From assembly GCA_026770595.1 (NCBI GenBank), contig MU634313.1:1-13349 (forward strand): a DNA stretch of 13,349 nucleotides. Direction: 5' to 3'. Below, in pieces: positions 1 through 9,500 of this stretch. Origin of the DNA: Ochromonadaceae sp. CCMP2298. Lineage: Eukaryota > Sar > Synurophyceae > Ochromonadales > Ochromonadaceae. Below the pieces are notes generated by a model. The model was not told the DNA's origin. It ran no database searches and worked only from the letters and a program-made list of their open reading frames with translations. Made by a program: the position numbers and the translations under genes. Positions within the stretch are counted from its first letter, which is position 1; every line of letters begins with the position of its first letter.

Positions 1-594
1 AAGGCGTGGGCCGACGTTGGCGATCGTTTGACAGTAAGCGAGAGGATCGAGCAGCAGGGCGCATCCATCACCCCCGACGAGAGCAGGCGCCTGCTCCGCA
101 AGTACATGGATCTGGACGGCGTGCACAGTGCGTGGAGCAGGCAGAAGCAGACGCACTGGATCCGCTACCTCTTCCGGCGTGCAGGCATCCTCGCCGCATC
201 GGAGAAGTTCAACAAGAACAAGGACATGCCCACGTTCGGCAGCACCACTATGCAGATCATGCTGCAGGAGGTGGAGCACGCGCTGGACGAGGCGCACCAG
301 AAGAACTGGCACACGCACCACGAGCAGCTGGTCTACTGCAGAGAGGACGTGCTGGTGGACGGGGAGAGGGTGGCGGACTACAAGTGGAGCGTGCTGGCCA
401 CACACCCAGACTCCGCAGACCCCCACTGGGCGCAGCGAAAGAAGCTCCTGAAATCTCTGCACATGCACGTGCCCACCGCTGCGGACCTGGGCAGAAAGGA
501 CCGTCGGGTGCTGGACTCCTACCTCGCGCACGGCCTAGGCATCGAGCTGTCCGAGGTAAGAGCGGAGAGGAGCTCCAGTGGGGAGGCGTTTGAC
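1..594 (+). other. N-terminal segment before the first P-loop module
   Basis: This part of the frame encodes a charged, probably helical segment ending in a leader that runs into the first AAA module. It has no catalytic motif that I recognise. By position it corresponds to the region before AAA3 of RNF213, a part of the dynein-like core that carries inactive AAA units in the human protein. Reading is open from base 1 (Lys-Ala-Trp-Ala), so upstream sequence must hold the rest. The TTG at 28-30 is an ordinary leucine codon here, not a credible start. Confidence 0.55.
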
Positions 595-3500
595 TTCGCG
601 CTGGGCTGCCTGCCGGTCCTCGACCAGCAGCAGTTCGTGCTGACCCTGGACTTCGCCATGAAGATGCTGTGCATGAACGAGCGCATCGAGTGCCGCGTGC
701 CCTGCATCATAGAGGGGGAGACGGGCGTTTCCAAGACTGCTCTCACGCGCATGCTCTTCCAGCTCAAGAACGCCAGATCGCGCGTGACGACGGGGTTCGC
801 GCAGGCGGTACTGAAGGGGGCTGGCGACAGTCAGTCTACTGAACAGGCGGCCGTGCAGCTGTCCGTGCTGCGCAGTCTGGCGGACTTCTTCGAGGCCGGG
901 GAGATCGAGAGCGACAGTAACGCGTGGCACCACCCTGACCAGCTCGCAGAGCAGCTGTGCACCCTCAAGCTCGCCAAGGTCGCCGAATGCCTGCTTTTTG
1001 AGCTGCGTGCGGACGTGAGCCTGGACCCGTTGCCAGATCTCGCAGAGAAGGACGTCGAGTTTTGCGCTGTGAGCACCGCAAGTGCGGTAAAGCTGCTGCT
1101 CTGGTACGTGGGGGTGCGAACGGGCAAGGGGGAGGGGGCACAGGTGGACTGGACCTTCCACCCAGTCGACGTGCATGCTGCTCTCACGCCCGATGAGATC
1201 GCGAATGACCCCACGTTTGGCGTTAGTGTGGTGGTGGGTCGGGCCAATCGGCTGAAGCGGATGGCGCAGCTGCTGCACTGCACCGCCCACAACGAGGTGA
1301 CGCTGTGCATCTTCTTCGACGAGATCAACACTAGCATATGCATGGGCGTGTTCAAGGAGATAGTGGTGGATCACAGCCTAAACGGAGAGCGGCTGCCTGA
1401 CAACATCGTGGTCATCGCGGCATGCAACCCCGCAAGAGACAAGATCGAGCTGGCGGGGGATCGCTGCGATGAGCTTGGCAACGAGTGGGCAGTCGGGCAC
1501 TACCAGGTGCGCCCCCTGCCTCAGTCTATGCAGCAGATGGCGTGGGACTACGGGTCTCTGAAGCCAGAGCACGAGAGGGAGTTCATCGAGAAGCGCCTGC
1601 ACCTGCTGGACAGCACCTTCACTCCCGCGGAGGTCGCCTCCCTCTCCAAGCTGATCTACTCCAGCCAGCAGACGACCAGGGAGTTCGCCCGGGATCACAT
1701 CGCCTCAGTAATCGCCGCCAAGCGCGGGGCCCCCTCTCCCACGCACATGCCCGCGCAAACCTATGCGCCAGTCAGTGACGAGGAGATCACTGCGCGCGCT
1801 GGCTCCGCCGTCTCTCTGCGAGATATCCTGCGCGTGTTTAAGCTCTTCTCCTTCTTCTGCAAAGCCCCCGAGGAGGCCGCAGTCGTCTTTCTGGGCCCCA
1901 GTGGCTCCCAGCGCAGTGCTAATGCCATCCTGCTCTCCGTAGCCGTCGTCTACTACCTGCGCCTGGGGGTAGACCGCACCAATGCGCAGCAGGACTTCCG
2001 CAAAAAGTTTCGTGGGCGACTGCAGAGTGTGTGCGGCACCGGAGAGGCGGATATCGATGGAGTGCTGGCGCGCTGCATGGAGGCGCTGATGCAGCAGACA
2101 CACCTGGAAGCAGGCATTGCTACCACGCGCGGCCTGCAAGAGAACGTATTTATGGTCGTGGTGTGTACGCTTGCGCAGGTGCCGCTTATGATCGTCGGGC
2201 CGCCGGGCTCCTCCAAGACTCTGGCTGTAACGGTGGTTGCGGAGAATGCTCGGGGGGAGTACTCGAAGTCGGCTTTCTTCAAGGCGGTGCCCTCGCTGAT
2301 CCCCTACCACTACCAGTGCAGCCGCCGCAGCACCAGCAAGCAGATCCAAGAGGTCTTCGAGCGCGCCATCGAGCGGCAGGCGAAGGTAAAGACTGAATGG
2401 ATGCGAATTAAATATGATTCTGCTCATTCTCCATGTCACAAAATTTTCCACATTTATTTTATCTCCTCTTCGTGTATCGTTTGTCTTGTGTCGTATGCTC
2501 ACCAGGAGGGATGCAAAAGCCAGTGCTTCGTGTTCATGGACGAGGCCGGCCTGCCCGAGGAGGAGCGAGAGAGTCTGAAGGTGCTGCACTACTACCTGGA
2601 GAACCACCTAGCCGTGGCAGCCAGGGTTTCCTTCGTGGCCATCTCAAATCACGCGCTGGACGCCGCCAAGAGCAACCGTTGCGCCCTGCTGACCCGCGCC
2701 AAGCCCGACCACCAGGAGCTACGCAGCGTGGCGAAGGGGTGTCTGGGCAGCGAGGAGGAGCTTAAGACCCTGGACTCCGCCGTGGCCACGGTCAGACACG
2801 GGTCTCCCGCAGTGCTACACCTGGACCCCTCCAGCGGGGGCGACGGGTTGCTGGACATTCTCTGCGAGACGTACGACGCATGCATGAGCGAGCGCCCGCG
2901 CCAAGGCGTCGGCATCAGCCGCAAGCCCCCCGCAGACTTCGCCTCCTTCTTCGGCCTGCGCGACTTCATGCATTTCGTCAAGCTGCTGGGCCGCCTGGCG
3001 CACAGGGGGGAGGGGCAGGGGCAGGGGCATGCTAGACCCACCATCACCTGCGAGAAGCTCGTCGAGGCACTGCAGCGGAACTTCAACGGCGTAGAGAATA
3101 AACCCCTTCGGGAGCTGATGGACTACTTCATGGAGCCCTTCTGCAGTCTGGGTCTGCCTTCCCTCCAGTCCCTCCGACACTCGCCGCTGCAGCTGCACAA
3201 CCCGCTCGAGCTCATGCGCCGATCTCTTGCCGAGCAGGTGCGCAGTGCCGCCCCCATTAGTCGATACATGTTGGTCGTCGACACCACCACGGATGACTCC
3301 ATTCTGCGCGGCCTGCAGAGCCTACTGGCAGCGGATGCGGTTGCGGCCGCGAGGGCGAGGGCGGAGGCAGGGCAGGCAGAGGGTGCAGAGGGGACAGGGG
3401 GGGCTGAAGTGGGGGGCGGTTGCAAGACCCTGAAGCTGAGCAATTTCGCGGAGGACTCGGACGTGCAGCAGATCCACGTGATCAGCCAGGTGAAATGGGC

Positions 3501-6500
3501 CACAGAGAAGGGGCAGCTGGTGCTGCTCAGTCAGACGGGCAGCATCAACGAATCCTTCTATGACCTCTTCAACCAGCACTTCAGAAAGTTCGAGGAGAAG
3601 AGCGACCGCGGCCTGGAGGTGGTCTATCAAGCCAACATAGCAGTTGGCGCCTACTCGCGCCTCTGCCGCGTCTCCCAGGGCTTCCAGTGCATCGTGCACC
3701 TGAGCCTGGCCGAGCTGCAGGTGGCGCCTGCGCCCTTCCTGAACCGATTTGAGAAGTACCGGTTGACGCAGAGGCACCTGCTGGAGTCCTTCCTGCACCG
3801 CAGTGCGCTGCTGAGAGACCTGCCCGCCCTGGGAGACTTGCTGCGCGACGGCAGGCTGCTCGCGCACGTGCAGCGCCTGGTGAGGCAGGTGGGCCCGCAG
3901 GCCTTCTACGGCTTCGCGGTGGGGCAGACGATCGAGTCGGGGCTGCTGTGCCTGCTCTCGGGCTGGGCCTGTGTGCGGGACGTGGCAGACGCGCTAGAGA
4001 GGTGCGTTGCAGCGGACCGCGAGCAGGGGCAAGGGAAGGGACCATTCCTGACTTCAGTGGAGGGGGAATTGGAGGGCAACCCCCACGCGCTGGACTGCCT
4101 GTCCCTCCTCCTCGGCAACACTGCAGAGCTGCTGGTGGCGCTGCAGCGGCCCAGCCCCGTGCAGCGTACAGTGGGCACGGCCCTTCTAGGGCAATGCATC
4201 CTGCGGGCACTGGTACAGCTGCTGCTGCGCGTGGTGGCGCCTGAGCACTTGCTGCAATATCCCGCCGCCCTGCCCCGGGACCTGCTGAGCAGCTATCTGC
4301 AGACAGAGCGCTTCAGTCTAGCAGCGCTGCTGAGATCGGCCCTAATGAAGGGTGGCCCACCCTTGTGTGCGAAGCCTGTGAAGAGAGTGGTGTACACGCG
4401 CACTTCCGCAGCGGTGCTCGCCTTGCAGGGGGGGGACTCTGCGGCGGTGAAGCAGCTGAGACTACTCATGGGGGAGGACAGAAATGTAGTTTCAGGCGCA
4501 GGCACTGGCGCAGACGCGGTGACTCTGCTGTCCTTCGCGCAGCTGACGAGAGAACCGCAGTTGGTGGAAGCAGTGAATGCCTTTTTGAGCACAGACACCG
4601 ACACTCCGCGGGTGCTGCTGGTTATAATCGATGCAGTGCATACGTCTGTGAACCAGATCAACTTCCTGCGATTCAAGATCGACGAGCTGCTCTCGTCCGA
4701 GGAGGTTCCTGCAGAATCGGGGACAGAGGGTTCTACTCTGGGCCGTGCACACAGGCCCGTTGTGCTGCTGCTGCACAGCCCTACGGCAGACCTGCGTGCT
4801 CACCACACATATCACACCACCTTTTCCTCTCATTGGCAGGCCTGCTTCCTTGACAGCGTCTGCTCCCCCTCCAAGACAGAAGGTGTCTGGAGGTGGCTGC
4901 AGCTTGTTGTCGGCAATGTCAGCAACAGCGACAACAGCGGCACTACTGACACCGATGCCGACAGTCCTTCGGGTCTCGTTGACCCCACAGACCCTACAGA
5001 CCACCTATCCTCCACCCCTTGGTGCTTTCTTTCCACCCTGCGGGACTGGGTTCCCCTCGCACTGGAGGCGATCGCGCGCTGCATCGAGCTGCCGCTGGAG
5101 CACCTGCAAACCCTGGATGTGCAAGTTTTAGAGGGGATCTTGCAGCAGCTCGATGCAGCGCGCAGCACCCTGCACAACCTGGGCAATGAAGGCAGTGAGA
5201 GAGACGACGTCAGCAATGAAGGCTTCTACAGCGGGGGCAGAGGGGGCCTGCTGCACAAGCGGCTGCAGTGTCTGCGCAGGGTCTTGGGTGCGAAGCTGGG
5301 GCAGACCAGCGTGGGTGACATCCTGCTGCGGCGCTTCGACCTGCTCTGGGCGGGCGAGGACGGCTCCTACCTGTTGCTGAGGGAGCAGGCGAGAAGCAAG
5401 GTGCGCGCGCTAGCAGCGGGGGAGATGCAGGTCTCTCTCTTCGAGGCGCTGACGGGCGAGGTGCGGGAGATGTTCGTCAGCTACCTGGCCCACATGGTGT
5501 GCGCCATCTTCCAGGACCTCGACCCCACTCTGCTGCTCCACAGCCCCAACACCCAGCCCGACGACGGGCTCGCCGCAGCGGTGTTCGCTGACACTCTTCG
5601 CTTCCTGAGCATGCCCCCCATTGCGGAGCTGGCCGCGCCCCTGCGCCCGCGCCGCGTGTCTGTGCGCGTGCAGCCCCAGGGTACGGGCGCGGGTATGTTC
5701 CCTTTCTTCGGCGAGATCGCCCGCTTCTTCGATACAGCCACGGCGCAGGTGTTGCTCAAGTACGCAGAGGAGGAGGAGGAGGAGGAGGAGGATGAGGATG
5801 AGGAGGGGGGCGGGGTGTGGGAGAGGCTAGCTGAGGATGTGGAGGACAGGGTGCGGGCTGCTGCGCAGACCAATGCCACGGCTGCTGTGGCGGTGAGGTA
5901 TCTGCTGGACGGAGAGGGTCGAGAGGGAGAGGGAGAGGGTGGGGGGGTTGCAGAGGCCCTGTGGACCCTCTATCTGCAGACCTTCGTGGCGCGCCTGTAC
6001 CCCCTGCCTGCAGCCCAAGATCCGCATCTGCAGCACCGCGTCCTGCAGGCGTGGCTGTCCTCGCACGAGAAAGTCGCCGGCGCACGCTACAGGGTCGCTG
6101 CGATGCACGTGGCTGCTCAGTCGTCCGAAGATTTGCTTCTCTCGCTGGCCGCCTCGGTAGGTCCGCTGGCCGAGCTCAAGCCCGGGGCAGCAGCCGAGGA
6201 GCTGCTGCGTATTATTGACGGCAGGGAGGATGTCGCAGAGCAGCTGGGCGCGGCCATGGTCTCTGCCTTTTACACGCTGATGCTCGAGCAGGGCGGGGCG
6301 GACAGCTCGTTTTTGTCTGTGCGACGCTGGGCGGATGCCTTCGCTGCCTCGGATCTACAGGACCTGGCCTCCGCCTCCTCCGCCTCCGCACACGTGGTGG
6401 GCGTGAAGCAGGTCGAGGCCATGAGTGTGTTGTACCAGGTGGTGCACGGCGTCGACGACATCGGGAGGTTGCGCGGTATCATCGGCCGCCTGGAAGCTCT

Positions 6501-9500
6501 TGTGGAAAGAGCAGGGAAGAGGCTGAGCCTGCAGGAGGTGTGGGCGGCAGTGCGGACGCAAGGGAAAGCGCAGATAGCACAGGAAGGGGGCCCTGGCATG
6601 TGCGACGCGGACGCCGTGTTGCTGCAGCGGTTGCTGGAGATGTGGTCAGCGCGGGCCAGGGCGGACACCGCTACTCAAAGCAGTTTGGTGGACACGGTGG
6701 TGTCAAACGCACCGGCTGTTGCGCAGGGCGCGCCTATGCTCGAGACGCTGCTGGTGGGTCACGACTGGCGGCAGACGCAGTTGCTCCTAAGCAGCACCAA
6801 GGTGTCTGATCTGGTCGGCCTGGGGGGGTCGGGGGGCGCTCTGGGTGGGACAGGGGCTGGAGGTTCGCTGCAGCTGTGGCTGGAATGCGTCGTGAACGTT
6901 CACCGCGGGGCTGCGGCAGAGCGGCTCGAGGGGCACCTGGCTAGGGCAGTAGATACGGGGCGCAAGGAGTACGTACCGCAGTGGATGGAGGGGGTGGCGG
7001 CTGGGGGCTGGCGTGCAAGTTTCTTCCACCTGGTGTGGAAATGGCTGTTGGCCCTGCACTCTGGCGACGATCTCTGCGCACTGTGCGTGCTGGCCCAGGG
7101 CATGGAGGGCTCCTTCATGCTAAGGCAGGTGCCCATTATGCGCGCTACCGCGGCCACCGCGGTCCGCGTATTCGTAGCACAGCGCTTGGCGCTGCGGGCG
7201 GTGGAGCGGTGCAATAGAGATATGGGATTGTTGACGGGGCTCGAGGAGAGCGACCTGGTGCAGGGGCAGCTGTCGCGCATGGGCGAGTCTCCCTGTACGC
7301 TGGGCTGGGAGAGGGAGGTGGCGCTGTTCGTGTGCAGCTGCAAGTCGGAGAATGTGGACCAGGGCCGCGAGGTGCTAAACAGTGTGGCCGCCAACGAGGG
7401 AAACAAGGCTGTTCGCGAGTGGCTCCTCGCTTCCGCAAATGCCTGCGATGCCTCCCTGCAAACGTTCAAGGCTGCCCGCCCCGCTCTGTCGGACGGTGAC
7501 CTCCTGGGGCAGTGCTGCCTGCGCTCGGTTCCCAGGTTCCTGAGGGTGCTGCTGGCCAGGCGCGCGCATCTGCGGCTGCTGTGGGTGCTGCCCGACCTGG
7601 CCGAGTTCTACGCATGGCTTACAGGGGAGTTCAGCAGCTCGCCTATCCCAGAGGCGCGGGCAAAGACTCTGACCCTGGGGAGCATCCTGGAGAGCGCCAG
7701 GGACACAGAGAACGGCTCTGAGCGGCGGCAGCTGTGGGTCAGGGTGAAGGTGGGGGTGAACCATTTCTTGCACGTGCAAGGCCGCCCCCAGGACTGCATC
7801 GACGAGAGCCAGTCGGTGTGGAGCTTCCTGTCCACATCTGACGCATCTGCACCTGCACCTACACCTACACCCGCACTAGCATCCGCACTCGCCCCTGCCG
7901 ACCCCACTCTCCGAGCGGACTGCCTGTACCCAGTGCTGCAGGAGATGGCTGTGCTGTATGAGGAGTTTCTCGCCGCTGCAGGTGTCAGTCGGGATTCCCA
8001 ACTCCCTGCCCACAGAGCCCCTTCTGGGCGCCTGGCCCGCCCGCTAGACCTTGTCGCAGAAACAGACTGGGTGCGGGTGCAGGAGTCGCTGGGCTCGGCT
8101 GGTATCTCTGGTGGCCCTGGTGTCGGTATTGTTGGCACCGTGCTTGAAATGACTCTGGGGGAGGCAGCAGCTGTGCTGGATCGCGAGGTGCGGCTGCGCT
8201 ATGAGCACCTCGACACAGTCGGCAACCTCGCTAGGTATGTGGGGCGCTGCCTCCCAGAGCCATTTCAAGCACGGTACGGGATGGCGCAGGTAACACTGAA
8301 GGCTGACCTGCACGACTGGAAACGCGCATTCGAGACGGTGGTTGTGCCCAGGGGGCTCAGACGCGTTTGTCGGTTCGCGGGCACGGCCTCTGCAGTGGAG
8401 GCGGCGTATCACTTCCAGGTCTACCACAGCCTGGAGCACGACGCTCTGCGGGGTCTGCTGGCCGCCCTGAGCCCTATGCTGGAGAGCGAGGAGATTGAGA
8501 CTGAGAGCCGGGCGACACTCGCCCAGACTGACCCAGGGGAGGAGGGAGGAGGGGCGGGTGCATCGGGGGTATCGGTAGCAGCGCAGACGGGGCAGGGGTA
8601 CACGATACGTGACAAGCTGGCGCAGCTGTACCCCGGCGCAGAGGAGGGCGACTACCTCTCCCGCGCCTACGTCGACCTGGCTGAGGCTGACCAGCGCGCA
8701 GTGCTGCTCTGCACACCCCTTACCGAGCTGGGGCAGCTGGTGCGCTTCTTGAGAGGGCAGCTGGACTCCGGCGAGTACCTGTTTGCGCGCAAGGGGCTGC
8801 ATTTGAAGCAGGCATGGGGGGCGGAGGTGCAGAGGGCGCTGGACAGACTGGCGGAGGACTGGGGCGCGGATGCAGGGGCGGGGGCTGGTGCCAGCTTGGC
8901 CGAGTCTGCGCGTCAGCTGGAGGCCCAACTCATCCAGCACGAGCGGACCCTGAGCGCTTCTCCGGAGCTGCCCCTGCACCGATCGCTGGCCGCCTGCTTC
9001 AGCTCGGAGGCGGCGCTGCTCAAGAAGGTTCCACTGCTCCAGGCACTCAAGGTCGTCGCGGCGGCAGTCTCCAGCGCCAGGCACAGCGACTCCAGAGCAA
9101 GAAGTGCCGCAAAGGAGGACGAAAATGCAGTCCCAGCGCCGTCTGGGTCGAGTGGCAGCTCTGGGTCTGGCGCTGCGGACGGGCAAACAGACGCGGCGCT
9201 GTCGCCCCTGTTTGTTGAAGATACAAAAGTCAACAGCAGCAGCGCAACCTCAAGTACGCGCCCGTTCGAGTTCTGTGCGAGCCACTATGTGCGTCTGCGG
9301 CAACTCCTGCGTGCCTGGACTGCCGGGCCTTCCACTGCAGCGCCCGCGCGGCCCTGGAGCTGGATCTTCCTCAGCTCCACCGCCGCCGCTGCCGCTGCCA
9401 AGGTTGGCCTGTGCGAGAACGAGGGGCAGCTGCGTCTGCAGATGCGGCCCTGGTTCCTGCGCGACCCGCCGGAGGTCGAGGCGCGTAGACGCGAAGAGCA

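Larger units (their letters stand above)
2041..3200 (+). other. AAA module 2 of the RNF213 core (AAA4-like), interrupted by intron 1
   Basis: Walker A is GPPGSSKT at 2197-2220 (residues 733-740, Lys739), resembling the G-x-PGSSK(S/T) loop of RNF213 AAA4. The following YHYQCSRRST stretch matches the FQCSPHST region of that family. After splicing of 2386-2505, Walker B CFVFMDEAGL follows (Asp807, Glu808), then VAISNHALDAAKSNR at 2635-2679, the equivalent of the RNF213 GISNWALDPAK sensor segment. Removing the intron leaves about nine residues between the helix ending ERQ and Walker B, close to the spacing I recall for the human protein. Both catalytic motifs are intact, so this is the second likely active ATPase. 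The region after 2700 is helical and ends near the next module. Confidence 0.87.
5026..8830 (+). other. RNF213 E3-module-like helical region without a visible RING or RZ finger
   Basis: This roughly 1,270-residue helical region occupies the place of the RNF213 E3 module. Segments that fit the family include LRDWVPLALEAI (5038), MFPFFGEIARFF (5695), LRLLWVLPDLAEFYAWL (7570-7620), and the C-terminal block with GEAAAVLDREV (8158) and FQVYHSLEHDALRG (from 8413). In RNF213 the E3 module carries a RING and an RZ finger, the latter required for ubiquitin transfer. Here the only close cysteine pairs are CALC (7075-7086) and CSC (7333-7341), and neither belongs to a C-x2-C...C-x2-C ladder. Acidic, Gly-rich and Ala/Pro-rich insertions interrupt the helices. 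The shell assignment is moderately sure; loss of ligase chemistry is inference. Confidence 0.6.

Noticed and set aside
556-578. A 23-nt micro-intron (GAG|GTAAGAG ... CTCCAG)
   Set aside because: It is too short for ordinary splicing, GC-rich like the exon, not a multiple of three (23 nt), and its removal would break the frame that leads into the intact P-loop.
4801-4840. A strong-looking acceptor (pyrimidine tract then TTGGCAG)
   Set aside because: The residues around it (Tyr, Thr, Phe, Trp then FLDSV) match a conserved RNF213 block across the supposed boundary, so it is coding.
8044-9186. A 380-codon antisense ORF
   Set aside because: It has no recognisable motifs, opposes a conserved frame, and long stop-free antisense frames are expected in this GC-rich DNA.
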